A stretch of DNA of 64,000 nucleotides from an uncultured SAR116 cluster alpha proteobacterium (GCA_902615995.1 CACMRF010000005.1:1-64000); one strand, 5' to 3'; counted from the first letter of the stretch, positions 8,522-17,929 are shown. Program-made: numbers and translations. The notes: generated by a model from the letters alone, not told the origin.

Positions 8522-9562
8522 ATGGCTGAACAAGTATCTACAACCGAAGATATAAATGACCTATATGATAGTTTAACTGGAACTCAAAAATGCGCAATTT
8601 TGATGATGTTGCTTGGAGAGGATGAAGCTGCAGAGATAATGAAAAATCTCTCTCCAAAAGAAGTTCAAACTTTAGGTGGTGCTATGTACTCAGTGCAAGG
8701 CTTACCTCAAGAAACTGTAAACTTAGTTCTTGACGAATTTTTAGCAATTATAAAAGGGCAAACAAGTTTAGGTATCGAAGGAACAAGTTATATTAAAAAT
8801 GTTTTAACGAAAGCGCTTGGAGAAGATAAGGCTGAAAGTGTTTTGGGAAGAATTACACCACAGGATAGTGTTAAAGCTATTGAAATTTTAGAGTGGTTAG
8901 ATGCGAGGTCAATTGCAGAATTAATTTTGGAAGAACATCCACAAATTATAGCATTGATTATTTCTTATCTAGAGCCTGGCATTGCTGCTGATGTATTAAA
9001 TCTTTTACCAGAAAATATTCAATCAGACATTGTTAAAAGAATAGCCACACTTCAAACCATTCAACCTGAGGCTTTGTCAGAGTTAAATCGTGTAATGCAA
9101 AAAGTATTTTCATCAAATGCAAGTTTAAGAGCTAGTAAAGTTGGAGGAGTACAAGCAGCAGCCAAAATTATGAACTTCTGTAAGCAAGATATGGAAGGAA
9201 GAATAATGAAAGATATATTAAAAGCTGACAAAGCTTTAATGCAGGGTATTCAAGATAATATGTTTGTTTTTGAAACGTTATTACTTTCAGATGATAAATC
9301 TCTTCAAACTCTTCTACGAGCAGTTGATGATGAATTAATTATTTTAGCTCTTAAAGGTGCTGATGATGAGCTTAGATCAAAATTATTTGGTTGTATGTCT
9401 CAAAGAGCTGCAGCGAATATACAAGATGAAATGGAAGCATTAGGTCCTGTAAGATTAACAGAAGTTCAGGAAGCTCAAAAACAAATAATTGCTATAGCGA
9501 GAAGAATGTCTGATGAGGGGTCAATTGTTCTTGCCGGTCGTGGTGGTGATGATTTTGTATAA
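8522..9562 (+). CDS. fliG: Flagellar motor switch protein FliG
   Basis: FliG is the rotor protein that couples stator ion flow to rotation and switching. The 346 residues show the N-terminal FliF-binding domain (TGTQKCAILMMLLGEDEAAE), the middle domain with EHPQIIALIISYLEP (the conserved EHPQ motif) and the C-terminal torque domain with charged residues (VDDELIILALKGADDELRSKLF). All three domains are present and length is standard. It sits between fliF and fliH in the usual order. Confidence 0.95.
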   Translation: MAEQVSTTEDINDLYDSLTGTQKCAILMMLLGEDEAAEIMKNLSPKEVQTLGGAMYSVQGLPQETVNLVLDEFLAIIKGQTSLGIEGTSYIKNVLTKALGEDKAESVLGRITPQDSVKAIEILEWLDARSIAELILEEHPQIIALIISYLEPGIAADVLNLLPENIQSDIVKRIATLQTIQPEALSELNRVMQKVFSSNASLRASKVGGVQAAAKIMNFCKQDMEGRIMKDILKADKALMQGIQDNMFVFETLLLSDDKSLQTLLRAVDDELIILALKGADDELRSKLFGCMSQRAAANIQDEMEALGPVRLTEVQEAQKQIIAIARRMSDEGSIVLAGRGGDDFV

Positions 9563-9581
9563 AATTTAAAAGAGTAATATT

Positions 9582-10613
9582 ATGGTAAATATAAACCAGA
9601 GTGAAGATAATAATGAGGAGTTAAAACTTTCTCCTTTAGGAACTGATGAAATTAATTCTGTTATTAAATCATTTAAAAGTTCAACATTTAATTATGAGGA
9701 ATTATATAAAAAGAATGAAAAAAACTTTGTAAAAAAAACATTGTTTGATTTAGCAAAAGAATCTGAAAGAGTTTCATCAGAAGAAAGCCAAAGTAAAACT
9801 GATAATTTCATTGAAGAAAATGTTGAAGTAAGTGAAGAAATTGTTAAAGACATTAATCAAAATGATGAATCTGAAAATATTCATTCTATTAACAATTTAG
9901 ATGAAAATAACAATAAGGAAAAAGAAGTTGATCATATTGATAAAGTAATCGATGAAACCATAAAATCAGATGAAGTTTCAGAAGGAAAGACTAACGAAGA
10001 ACATAAAAAATCAGATGAAGTTTTAGATGAAAATATCATTAAAGATGTTAGGGAATTAAACGAAAAAAATCCTGATACTAATTCTGCTGAAACAAATGAA
10101 ATTGAATATGAAGAAAAAACACTTGAGGCATTAGACTCAGTTCGTGAAGCTGTAACAAAATCTTTAGAAGAAAATATTGAAACTCAAAATGTAGAAATCA
10201 AAAAAAATGAAGATGAATTAAAAATTAATTCTAATGAAATTATTTCTGAAATTAGTTCAATTAATGATCTATTTAAAAATATTAGAGAAATAAGCAATCA
10301 AGAAATTGAAAATGTAGTTAAGTCAAAAGTAATTGAATTAGCTGAAGATGTAATTGGTTACCAAATAGAAAAATTTCCTGACAAGTTTTTAAAAAAAATT
10401 AAAAATAGTATTAAAGAGATAAAAAGTATTAATAACGATATTAAAATTTATCTTAATAACGAAGATTTGGACTTATTAAATAAATTTATAGAAAATAAAA
10501 AATCAGAAATTACTTTTAAATTAGAATTGGATTCTTCTTTAGGTAGAGGTGACTTTACAATAGATATGGGTGGAGTAATTCAGGCAATAAAGTATAAAAA
10601 AGTAATAGAGTAA
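9582..10613 (+). CDS. fliH: Flagellar assembly protein FliH, long acidic N-terminus
   Basis: FliH is the stator-like regulator of the FliI ATPase in the flagellar export apparatus. The C-terminal part of this 343-residue protein, about 225-343, has the FliH/HrpE pattern (KVIELAEDVIGYQIEKFPD, then a Gly-rich end near DSSLGRGDFTIDMGG). Residues about 60-220 form a low-complexity Glu/Asp/Asn/Lys-rich extension, making it longer than the roughly 230 residues of typical FliH. Identity rests on the C-terminal pattern plus its place between fliG and fliI. The function of the acidic region is unknown; similar acidic expansions occur in AT-rich genomes. Confidence 0.8.
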   Translation: MVNINQSEDNNEELKLSPLGTDEINSVIKSFKSSTFNYEELYKKNEKNFVKKTLFDLAKESERVSSEESQSKTDNFIEENVEVSEEIVKDINQNDESENIHSINNLDENNNKEKEVDHIDKVIDETIKSDEVSEGKTNEEHKKSDEVLDENIIKDVRELNEKNPDTNSAETNEIEYEEKTLEALDSVREAVTKSLEENIETQNVEIKKNEDELKINSNEIISEISSINDLFKNIREISNQEIENVVKSKVIELAEDVIGYQIEKFPDKFLKKIKNSIKEIKSINNDIKIYLNNEDLDLLNKFIENKKSEITFKLELDSSLGRGDFTIDMGGVIQAIKYKKVIE

Positions 10614-10616
10614 ATT

Positions 10617-11939
10617 ATGAATTTTACTTCCAACATTTCAGAAAAAATTAAAAACATATCTGTTGAAAAGAATATAATTCATATTGGAGAGGTAAAAAAA
10701 TTTGATGGTAATATCGTCTATACAGATCCTTTTCCAGCTCCAATTGGGAGTTTGTGCTTAATACATGATTGTAATAAAAACAAAATCATGTCCGAAGTCA
10801 TAAGTTTTGATGAAAAATATAATATGCTTGCCGTGTTAGGGCAAAATCCAAATTTAATTATAGGTTGTAAAGTACAGTTAATAGATGATGGAAAAAACAT
10901 TAATATTGATGAAAGGATTTTAGGACGAATTACAGATGCATTTGGTAATCCATTAGACGACAAATCTATGGATAAGATGAAAGAGGAGTGGCCTTTAATG
11001 GGAAAGTCCATGAATCCTCTTAAAAGAAAGCCAGTAACAAAACCTTTAGATGTTGGGATAAAAATTATCAATTCACTTTTAACAATAGGTCAAGGTCAAA
11101 GAGTTGGTATTGTTGCAGGTTCGGGAGTAGGAAAATCCATTTTAATTAAAATGATGTGTCAATTTACTAATGCAGATGTAGTTGTTCTAGGTTTAATTGG
11201 TGAACGTGCAAGAGAAGTTGGAGTAATGGTACAAAGTCTTTTTAATAATGAAAATGAAAAAAATATTACAGTTGTTGCTGTTCCTGCAGATCAATCACCA
11301 CTTTTAAGGGTAAGAGGCGCTAATAGAGCAACTGCGATAGCCGAATATTTTAGAAGTAAAAATAAAAATGTTTTGTTAATTATGGATAGTTTGACCAGAA
11401 TAGCCCATGCAAAAAGAGAAATTGGGCTTTCATTAGGAGAACAACCAACATCAAAAGGTTATCCTCCATCAGTTATTTCAATGATACCCAATTTAATTGA
11501 AAGAACTGGAAACTCAGATATTACTAATGGAAGTATTACAGCTTTTTATACTGTTTTAGCAGATGCAGACGATCAGAATGATCCTGTGGTTGATACTGCA
11601 AGGGCCATTTTAGATGGTCATATTTTGTTAAGTAGAAATAATGCACAAATGGGAATTTATCCTGCAGTAGACATAACAAACTCAGTTAGTCGTGTAATGA
11701 ATGATATTATCAAACAAGATCATTTAGAGATAGCTCAAAAATTTAGAGCTCATGTTTCTTCTTACATTGAAAATAAAGATCTTCTTATGATGGGTGGATA
11801 TATCCAAGGAAAGGATACATTACTTGACGAGGCAATTACACTTTGGCCAAAAATTATTGATTTTATATCTCAAAATGAAAATGAAAGAATTAACTATAGT
11901 GAATGCCTATCAAAACTATTTAAGTTATATAATGAATAA
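10617..11939 (+). CDS. fliI: Flagellum-specific ATPase FliI
   Basis: FliI powers substrate unfolding and entry into the flagellar type III export gate. The 440 residues carry Walker A GSGVGKS at 168-174, the T3SS ATPase signature (SLGEQPTSKGYPPS, then DGHILLSR) and the Walker B region LLIMDSLTRIA. The N-terminal beta-barrel domain is present. It starts 3 nt after fliH, and its stop overlaps the start of fliJ. Confidence 0.95.
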   Translation: MNFTSNISEKIKNISVEKNIIHIGEVKKFDGNIVYTDPFPAPIGSLCLIHDCNKNKIMSEVISFDEKYNMLAVLGQNPNLIIGCKVQLIDDGKNINIDERILGRITDAFGNPLDDKSMDKMKEEWPLMGKSMNPLKRKPVTKPLDVGIKIINSLLTIGQGQRVGIVAGSGVGKSILIKMMCQFTNADVVVLGLIGERAREVGVMVQSLFNNENEKNITVVAVPADQSPLLRVRGANRATAIAEYFRSKNKNVLLIMDSLTRIAHAKREIGLSLGEQPTSKGYPPSVISMIPNLIERTGNSDITNGSITAFYTVLADADDQNDPVVDTARAILDGHILLSRNNAQMGIYPAVDITNSVSRVMNDIIKQDHLEIAQKFRAHVSSYIENKDLLMMGGYIQGKDTLLDEAITLWPKIIDFISQNENERINYSECLSKLFKLYNE

Positions 11940-12354
11940 AATAAAAAAAGAAATAAGGTTATTTAGACTTCTTAAAAAATTAAAAAAGAGAGATCTATAT
12001 AATCATCTAAATAATGTAAACTTACTAAATGAAGAATTAGAGAAAACTAATCAACTTTTGTCTAAAATTAATATTATTATTCAAGAAAATACTGAAAAAA
12101 CTGATAATCACACATTGGGGGCAACATTTAAAAACAAGAGCAAAGTTATAAATGTTATGAGCAAACAAAAATATATTGCAGAAAATAAAAAAGGTTTTTT
12201 ATTAGAACAAAAAAATAAAACTGATTTAGAAATTGCAAAAATTTTCATCCAAAAAGATAAGATAGAAAAAAAAGTCCATAACAAGAAATTAGAATTTGGT
12301 GAGTTCCAAGATTTAAAATTAGAAATAACAAATAGAAATTTCAAAAAAAATTAA
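11932..12354 (+). CDS. fliJ: FliJ-like export chaperone
   Basis: A 140-residue, lysine-rich, predicted coiled-coil protein in the position of FliJ, the central stalk of the FliI ATPase ring that also escorts export chaperones. The ATG at 11932 is chosen because it overlaps the fliI stop by 8 nt (ATGAATAA), a common coupling arrangement; a longer in-frame extension reaching back to 11794 would lie inside fliI and is rejected. Sequence conservation of FliJ is weak, so the call depends on size, helix content and order. Confidence 0.7.
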   Translation: MNKIKKEIRLFRLLKKLKKRDLYNHLNNVNLLNEELEKTNQLLSKINIIIQENTEKTDNHTLGATFKNKSKVINVMSKQKYIAENKKGFLLEQKNKTDLEIAKIFIQKDKIEKKVHNKKLEFGEFQDLKLEITNRNFKKN

Positions 12355-12357
12355 TTG

Positions 12358-12373
12358 TGGCATTTAATTTGCA
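12358..12373 (+). promoter_or_regulatory. Sigma-54 promoter before fliK
   Basis: TGGCA at 12358-12362 and TTGC at 12369-12372 with exact GG-N10-GC spacing. It sits directly after the fliJ stop and about 26 nt before the fliK ATG at 12399. It probably starts a separate transcript for fliK-fliL-fliM-fliN. Confidence 0.75.
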
Positions 12374-12398
12374 TTTTCTTTGTTGTTAAAGGTCTTTT

Positions 12399-13601
12399 AT
12401 GGATAAAATTAGTACACAAAAATTTAATGTTAATCTTAAAAATAGTGATGTGTCAAAAGCTGATGACGTGTTAGCAGCTTTATTTTCTATGCCTATAATA
12501 GTTGATGAAAAAAAAGTTGATGGAAAAATAATTGATGAATTTATTGTAAATCCTTTAATTGAAAAAGTATTAAATTCTAAGAAATCATCTAAATCTTTAG
12601 GTAAGTTAGAGATTATGTATAGAGAATTTTTTTCTGGAAATTCAAAAGAACAAATTAATGACTTAATGTTCAAAAATGACCAGGTTTTTGACTTTAATTC
12701 AACAAAAATTCCAAATGTTTTAAGACTTGATTTAAAACTAAATAAGTTATCAAAAATTAATAATTTTAAAAATAATGGCACTAAAGATTTGGATTTAAAA
12801 ATCAATATTAGCGATGAAAATGAAAAGAAATCTCTTAAGGTTGTAGAAAAAATCAATTTAGCAATTAGTCCTCATAGTAATTTTGTTAACAAAAATAATG
12901 TGAAAAAGAGTATTTCAAATAAAAACATTTTAAATGATATTTTTGCAAAACTTGATCATTTGAAAGAAGATATAAAGTCCAATAACTTTGAAAATAAAAT
13001 AATGTTCTATGACAATGAAATAACTTACAAACAGCTAAAAGTTAATAGTGAAACTAATAGTTTTGCAAGTAATAGTGATCAAATGATCAAAGCTGAAAAT
13101 TTAAATTTGAAGAATAATTTCAATCAGAATCAATTTAATGGCGATAAAAATTTGAATTTTGTTCTAGATCAAATGATTGAAGAATTAGATATGTCTAAAC
13201 TTGGTTGGACAGAAAAATTAATTTTGAGAATTGAAAAAGGTTTAAAAGAAGATGAAAATCATATTGAAATGTCTTTAAAACCAAAAGAGTTGGGTAATTT
13301 AAAAATTAATTTAAAAATTAAAGATAAAAGTGCAAATGTGATCATAAAAGTTGAAAATGCAGCTAGTATGGTAGCTTTACAATCAAATGAGAGTCTATTA
13401 GTTAAAAATTTATCAGAACAAGGCTTTATATTAGAAAAAATCAATTTTGAAAATTCATTAATGAGTTCTAATAAAGAAAATAAAAATTCATCCGAAAATA
13501 ATAAAGATAATAAATTTAATAAAGATGACACTACAATTTTAGATAATGAAGAAAATTATAAAGATGACAATTTAAATTACTTAATTAATATTAATGCTTA
13601 G
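12399..13601 (+). CDS. fliK: Flagellar hook-length control protein FliK
   Basis: FliK measures hook length and triggers the switch of export specificity by contacting FlhB. Residues about 265-350 of 400 fit the Flg_hook (FliK C-terminal) domain: WTEKLILRIEKGLKED, then MSLKPKELGNLKINLKIK and VRLESNE-like ALQSNESLLVKNLSEQGF. The first two thirds are a low-complexity Lys/Asn/Asp-rich ruler, as is usual, and the last 40 residues are acidic. A sigma-54 promoter lies just upstream and fliL follows. Confidence 0.85.
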   Translation: MDKISTQKFNVNLKNSDVSKADDVLAALFSMPIIVDEKKVDGKIIDEFIVNPLIEKVLNSKKSSKSLGKLEIMYREFFSGNSKEQINDLMFKNDQVFDFNSTKIPNVLRLDLKLNKLSKINNFKNNGTKDLDLKINISDENEKKSLKVVEKINLAISPHSNFVNKNNVKKSISNKNILNDIFAKLDHLKEDIKSNNFENKIMFYDNEITYKQLKVNSETNSFASNSDQMIKAENLNLKNNFNQNQFNGDKNLNFVLDQMIEELDMSKLGWTEKLILRIEKGLKEDENHIEMSLKPKELGNLKINLKIKDKSANVIIKVENAASMVALQSNESLLVKNLSEQGFILEKINFENSLMSSNKENKNSSENNKDNKFNKDDTTILDNEENYKDDNLNYLININA

Positions 13602-13615
13602 AAGTGAGATGAAAA

Positions 13616-14212
13616 ATGGCTGAAGTTAAAGAAGAAGAAGAACAAAAAAAAGGTGGGATTTTAAAAATTATTCTTTTTGTTATTGGTGGGATAATTTTGA
13701 TTATTCTAGGCCTTGGAATTGGATATTTTATTTTTGGTGGAGAACCGGAGCAAGATCCTTCTCAAGAAGTAAATCAAATCATTGAAGGAGAACCAAAGGT
13801 CAAAGATGATAAGAGTAAAGATAAAAATACTGATGAAACTAATGAAGAGGGAATAATTACAAAAAATGTAAAAACAGTTCCAGATGTTGATGCTTATGAA
13901 ACAACATATTTTGAATTTCCTGGTGACTTCACTACTAACTTGAAAAATAGTAAGAAATTTCTTCAAATTAGTGTTGGTGTTTCAACTCAATATGACGAGA
14001 AAGTAATTGAAATGGTTGACCAACACCAATTAGCTTTAAGATCTGTCATTTTATCGGTTATAAGTGATTTTTCTGAAGAAGAAATATCAGGAAGTGGTGG
14101 TAAAAATGCCCTCTCTGAAAATTTACTTAAGGAAATGAATGCTAAACTTGAATCTCTCAAAGAATTTCCAGGGATTGAAGGTGTTTATTTTACAAGTTTT
14201 GTAGTACAGTAG
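13616..14212 (+). CDS. fliL: Flagellar basal body-associated protein FliL
   Basis: FliL is a membrane protein that surrounds and supports stator units. The 198 residues begin with a cytoplasmic acidic/lysine segment, a single membrane helix at about residues 16-42 (ILFVIGGIILIILGLGIGYF) and a periplasmic stomatin-like domain (YFEFPGDFTTNLKNSKKFLQISVGVS). The C-terminal segment (FPGIEGVYFTSFVVQ) matches the family. It starts 14 nt after fliK and ends 8 nt before fliM. Confidence 0.88.
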   Translation: MAEVKEEEEQKKGGILKIILFVIGGIILIILGLGIGYFIFGGEPEQDPSQEVNQIIEGEPKVKDDKSKDKNTDETNEEGIITKNVKTVPDVDAYETTYFEFPGDFTTNLKNSKKFLQISVGVSTQYDEKVIEMVDQHQLALRSVILSVISDFSEEEISGSGGKNALSENLLKEMNAKLESLKEFPGIEGVYFTSFVVQ

Positions 14213-14220
14213 GTTTTTAA

Positions 14221-15192
14221 ATGTCAAATACATCAAGGAAATTATCATCAGAAGAAGTTTCAGCCTTAATGGAAGGTTTGAAGTCAGGTGAAATTAATTC
14301 TGGTGATGGTCTAAATAATGACATTGAGGTAACATCTTTTACTTTTGGATCTGATAATCTAGAATTAATGGGTGATTATTACGCTTTAAGGTTAATAAAT
14401 GAACGATTTGCAAGAATGGTTAGAGGGATATTTTTGCCAATGTTAAGATTACAACCTAAAATTAACCCTTTTCCACCTGAAGTAAAAACTTATGACGAGT
14501 ATAGCGCAGGCCTAGAGAACTTTATGAGTTTAACAACATCTCGTATTGAAGAATTAAAAGGTTCCATGCTATTAGTAATGGATCCTACATTTATAAGCAT
14601 ATTAACAAATTGTTATTATGGAGGAAAACTAGCAAGTCTTCCTTTAAAAAAAGCTGAGTTTACAGCAACAGAAGAAAGGATAATAGAGATAGTTAGCGAT
14701 GGGATTGGAAGAGCTCTAGAAAATGCTTGGAAAGATTTAATGCCAATTTCAATCAAAAATGTTGGTAGAGAAATTAACCCTCAATTTGCGACCTTAGTTG
14801 AGTCTACAGATTCGGTTATAATATGTTCATTTGTTATTCAATTACCAAACGTAGATTCTGCGTCATTTGATGTTATATATCCACTGCAAACACTCAAACC
14901 AATTGCCTCGCTTTTGAGATCTAGAGTCAATTCAGATGTAGTTGAAGATGACAAAACTTGGAGAGAAAAATTACAAAACTCTGTTTTAAATGTACCTTTA
15001 CCTGTTTCTGCTATTTTGAGTGAGCCCAAAGTAAAAGTATCTCAAATGATTAATTTTAAAAAAGGTGATTTACTGCAACTTGGTCCTGTTGATGGTGTTG
15101 ATTTTTTAGTTGATAAAAAAATACTATTTAAAGCAGAAATTGGTGAGTCTAATGGACAGGCAGCAATAAGTCTTAAAAATAGAATTTCTTAA
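14221..15192 (+). CDS. fliM: Flagellar motor switch protein FliM
   Basis: FliM forms the C-ring wall and binds CheY-P. The 323 residues show the N-terminal LSSEEVSALMEGL segment in the position of the usual LSQDEIDALL CheY-binding motif, a CheC-like middle domain (MDPTFISILTNCYYGG) and a C-terminal SpoA domain (LQLGPVDGVDFLVDKKILFK). The N-terminus is compatible with switch control, but no che genes are in the window. It precedes fliN by 10 nt, with AGGAG before the latter. Confidence 0.93.
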   Translation: MSNTSRKLSSEEVSALMEGLKSGEINSGDGLNNDIEVTSFTFGSDNLELMGDYYALRLINERFARMVRGIFLPMLRLQPKINPFPPEVKTYDEYSAGLENFMSLTTSRIEELKGSMLLVMDPTFISILTNCYYGGKLASLPLKKAEFTATEERIIEIVSDGIGRALENAWKDLMPISIKNVGREINPQFATLVESTDSVIICSFVIQLPNVDSASFDVIYPLQTLKPIASLLRSRVNSDVVEDDKTWREKLQNSVLNVPLPVSAILSEPKVKVSQMINFKKGDLLQLGPVDGVDFLVDKKILFKAEIGESNGQAAISLKNRIS

Positions 15193-15202
15193 AGGAGAAA
15201 AT

Positions 15203-15520
15203 ATGGCTGAATTAGATCAAGAAAATAATGTTGAGGCTCAAAGTAATCAATCTGAAGTTGGTATTGACAACTTAAAAGTATTAGAAAATATTGAGGTAAA
15301 ACTTACTGTGGAAGTTGGTTCATCCCAATTAAAAATACGTGATCTTTTAAGGCTGAATGAAGGTTCTGTTGTCGAGTTGGAAAGATTAGCGGGAGACCCT
15401 TTAGATATCCTTGCTAATGGTGTCCAGATTGCAAGAGGTGAAGTGGTTATGGTTGGAGAGCGGTTTGGTGTAAGATTTACAGAAGTTTCTAATCCCGAAG
15501 ACACTGTTAAAAAGTTATAA
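15203..15520 (+). CDS. fliN: Flagellar motor switch protein FliN
   Basis: FliN builds the base of the C-ring and helps dock export complexes. The 105 residues are mostly a SpoA domain: VKLTVEVGSSQLKIRDLL, then GSVVELERLAGDPLDILANG and ARGEVVMVGERFGVRFTEV. All landmark positions are present. The start ATG follows a clear AAAGGAG. It is the last gene of the fliK-L-M-N transcript; a new sigma-54 promoter follows 56 nt later. Confidence 0.95.
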   Translation: MAELDQENNVEAQSNQSEVGIDNLKVLENIEVKLTVEVGSSQLKIRDLLRLNEGSVVELERLAGDPLDILANGVQIARGEVVMVGERFGVRFTEVSNPEDTVKKL

Positions 15521-15576
15521 ATCAAAATTTTGACATATTTTATTCAATTATTTCAATAACTTACATAATTAATCAT

Positions 15577-15592
15577 TGGCACTATTCTTGCT
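15577..15592 (+). promoter_or_regulatory. Sigma-54 promoter before fliO-fliP-fliQ-fliR-flhB
   Basis: TGGCAC at 15577-15582 and TTGC at 15588-15591, with GG-N10-GC spacing, is the best consensus match in the window. The fliO ATG is at 15615, about 23 nt after the -12 element. It should drive the export-gate operon. Confidence 0.8.
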
Positions 15593-15614
15593 TACCTTAA
15601 ATGTGAGGTAAGTT

Positions 15615-16049
15615 ATGAATGAAAATATTTTAAATCCTTATACAATAATAACCGTTTTAAGCTTTTTGGCTATTTTTGTTTTGGTAGCTTTTTTTATTAG
15701 GAAAAAAAGTAGTTCTTTAAAAAAAATAATAAATAATAAAAAAATCAATGTTGTTGAGTATTCACCAGTAAGAGGTGGATATTCAGCTATAATTTTTTCA
15801 GTTGAAAATGAAAAGTTTTTTTTCGTAGGTCATAAATCAGGTAATTCCAATCTAGTACAAATTTTAAAATCACCAGAAGAAAAAACTCAAAAATTTAGAA
15901 ATAACTTTAATGAAATTAACAAAAATAAGGAAATTAGTAATACTTTTATTGAAAAGGAAAATGTAAATGTTTCTTCAAAGATTGAGACAAAAAAGCCTTT
16001 AGAACAAGTTAATATATCAGATCTTCTTTCATTACATAAAAAGAGTTAA
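15615..16049 (+). CDS. fliO: FliO-like flagellar biosynthesis protein
   Basis: FliO assists assembly of the FliP ring of the export gate. The 144-residue protein has one N-terminal membrane helix (residues about 9-28), then a small cytoplasmic beta-rich domain (KINVVEYSPVRGGYSAIIF, then FFFVGHKSGNSNLVQIL) as in FliO, and a polar tail. FliO is poorly conserved, so the call relies on topology and its place directly before fliP (2 nt gap). Confidence 0.75.
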   Translation: MNENILNPYTIITVLSFLAIFVLVAFFIRKKSSSLKKIINNKKINVVEYSPVRGGYSAIIFSVENEKFFFVGHKSGNSNLVQILKSPEEKTQKFRNNFNEINKNKEISNTFIEKENVNVSSKIETKKPLEQVNISDLLSLHKKS

Positions 16050-16051
16050 TT

Positions 16052-16843
16052 ATGAAAAAGCATTTAAATAATTCGATATATTCTCTTTTAAAATTTTTAA
16101 TAATTTTTGGAGGTACAATTTTGTACGCAAGTAATCCTGCTTTTGCTAATGAATTACTAAATGGACTACCTGCACTAAATGTAAATACTAATGGAGATAA
16201 AACAGAATATTCATTACCACTTCAAATTCTAATACTTATGGGAGCATTAACAATTTTACCCTCATTAGTTTTAGGTATGACAAGTTTTGCTAGAATAATA
16301 ATAGTAATGTCAATTTTAAGACAAGCTTTAGGAACTCAGCAAACTCCTCCTAATCAAGTACTTATTGCAATTTCCTTATTTTTAACTTTTTTTATAATGA
16401 GTCCAACTTTTACAAAAATATACAATGAAGCAGCAACTCCATACATGAATAATAAAGTTTCTGCGGAAGAAGCTATAGATAAAGCAAGTAAAGGTATGAA
16501 AGATTTTATGGTTAAAAATACCAGAAAAACTGATCTTTTAATGTTTTCTGACTTAGCAGGAATTGATAAAAAATTTGAAAATTATGAAGCAATACCTTTC
16601 AGAGTTGTATTACCAGCTTTTATGACTAGTGAATTGAAAACTGCATTTCAAATAGGTTTTTTAATATTTCTACCTTTTTTAGTTATAGATATGGTTATCT
16701 CTTCCATATTGATGTCATTAGGTATGATGATGCTTTCACCCATGCTTATTTCATTACCATTTAAGTTATTACTTTTTGTTTTGGTCGATGGATGGGCAAT
16801 GACAGTAGGATCATTAGTAAGTACTTTTTCGGTGGGGGGATGA
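16052..16843 (+). CDS. fliP: Flagellar export gate protein FliP
   Basis: FliP forms the core of the FliP5-FliQ4-FliR1 export gate. The 263 residues start with a cleavable-type signal sequence ending near PAFANELL, as in other FliP proteins. Four membrane helices follow, with motifs FARIIIVMSILRQALGTQQTPPNQVL and FLIFLPFLVIDMVISSIL (only landmark portions quoted). It ends 1 nt before fliQ, suggesting translational coupling. Confidence 0.95.
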   Translation: MKKHLNNSIYSLLKFLIIFGGTILYASNPAFANELLNGLPALNVNTNGDKTEYSLPLQILILMGALTILPSLVLGMTSFARIIIVMSILRQALGTQQTPPNQVLIAISLFLTFFIMSPTFTKIYNEAATPYMNNKVSAEEAIDKASKGMKDFMVKNTRKTDLLMFSDLAGIDKKFENYEAIPFRVVLPAFMTSELKTAFQIGFLIFLPFLVIDMVISSILMSLGMMMLSPMLISLPFKLLLFVLVDGWAMTVGSLVSTFSVGG

Positions 16844-16844
16844 A

Positions 16845-17114
16845 ATGACTTTTGATGAAAATATTTCCATGCTTAGTTTAGCATTTTATAAAGTTATTAT
16901 GATTTGTGGTCCTATATTAGGCTTAGCTCTAGCTATAGGTTTACTAATTGGTATTTTTCAAGCAGCAACATCAATCAATGAAATGACGCTAAGTTTTGTG
17001 CCAAAAGTAATTGTTGTTTTAATTGGAATTGCATTTTTAGGAAATTTTTTAATGGTTGGATTGTCAGATTATTTTTCTTTTATATTTGATCAAATTTCAG
17101 GTGTTGGACTTTAA
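16845..17114 (+). CDS. fliQ: Flagellar export gate protein FliQ
   Basis: An 89-residue, two-helix membrane protein of the export gate. The motif IGIFQAATSINEMTLSFVPK is the FliQ hallmark region (GLLQAATQIQEQTLSFIPK type). It lies between fliP and fliR in canonical order, 11 nt before fliR. Confidence 0.94.
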   Translation: MTFDENISMLSLAFYKVIMICGPILGLALAIGLLIGIFQAATSINEMTLSFVPKVIVVLIGIAFLGNFLMVGLSDYFSFIFDQISGVGL

Positions 17115-17125
17115 AAAGTATAATT

Positions 17126-17929
17126 ATGAATTCATTAGTTTTTCCAGGAATTGATTTAACAAATTTATACCAGTTAGTTCTAACTTTTTTTTTCTCTTCT
17201 CTAAGAATTAGTGCATTGTTTATAAGTATGCCTTTTTTTTCAACAAGCTTTATTCCTCTTCAAGTAAGAATTATTTTATCGATGTGCATAACATTTTTTA
17301 TTTTTGAAACCATAAAATTACCTAATATAATGGAAATGAGTGTTTTAAGTATATTTATAGTTATTCTAGCTGAGATTGGCTTAGGCTTATCAGTTGGCTT
17401 TATTTTAAATATTCTCTTTTCTGCTGCTTCTGTTAGTGGAGAAAAAATTGCATCTACTGCCGGATTATCTATGGCTAATATGGTTGATCCACAGTCTGGA
17501 GGTCAAACTTTAGTAATTAGTACAGTTTTATCTTTATTTCTTATAAGTATTTTTTTATCTCTAGATGGGCATTTATTTCTAATAAAAATGATAATTGAAA
17601 GTTATAGTTATTTACCAATTGGCGAATCTCTAAATTTCAGGGAAGTAAGTAATGCAGGAATTTTTGCATTTGGCAGAATGTTATATTTAGGAAGTTTGAT
17701 TATGTTGCCTGTTGTGGGAGGAATGTTACTAATAAATTTAGCTGGAGGAATAATAACAAGATCTGCACCAACTTTAAATTTGTTTTCATTTATTTTTCCA
17801 ATAACTTTAATAGGTGTATTTATTTTTCTATATTTAGCTTTAGGAACCATAGCCAATGCTTTTTCAGACTTAGTTGGTATTAGTATAAATTTAATTGATA
17901 ATGTATTGCATTCAAAAGAGTATAAATAA
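17126..17929 (+). CDS. fliR: Flagellar export gate protein FliR
   Basis: FliR is the single-copy cap subunit of the export gate. The 267 residues contain six hydrophobic segments with family positions EIGLGLSVGFILNILFSA and MANMVDPQSGGQ visible. Its stop codon shares one base with the start of flhB (TAATG), consistent with coupling. Confidence 0.93.
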   Translation: MNSLVFPGIDLTNLYQLVLTFFFSSLRISALFISMPFFSTSFIPLQVRIILSMCITFFIFETIKLPNIMEMSVLSIFIVILAEIGLGLSVGFILNILFSAASVSGEKIASTAGLSMANMVDPQSGGQTLVISTVLSLFLISIFLSLDGHLFLIKMIIESYSYLPIGESLNFREVSNAGIFAFGRMLYLGSLIMLPVVGGMLLINLAGGIITRSAPTLNLFSFIFPITLIGVFIFLYLALGTIANAFSDLVGISINLIDNVLHSKEYK

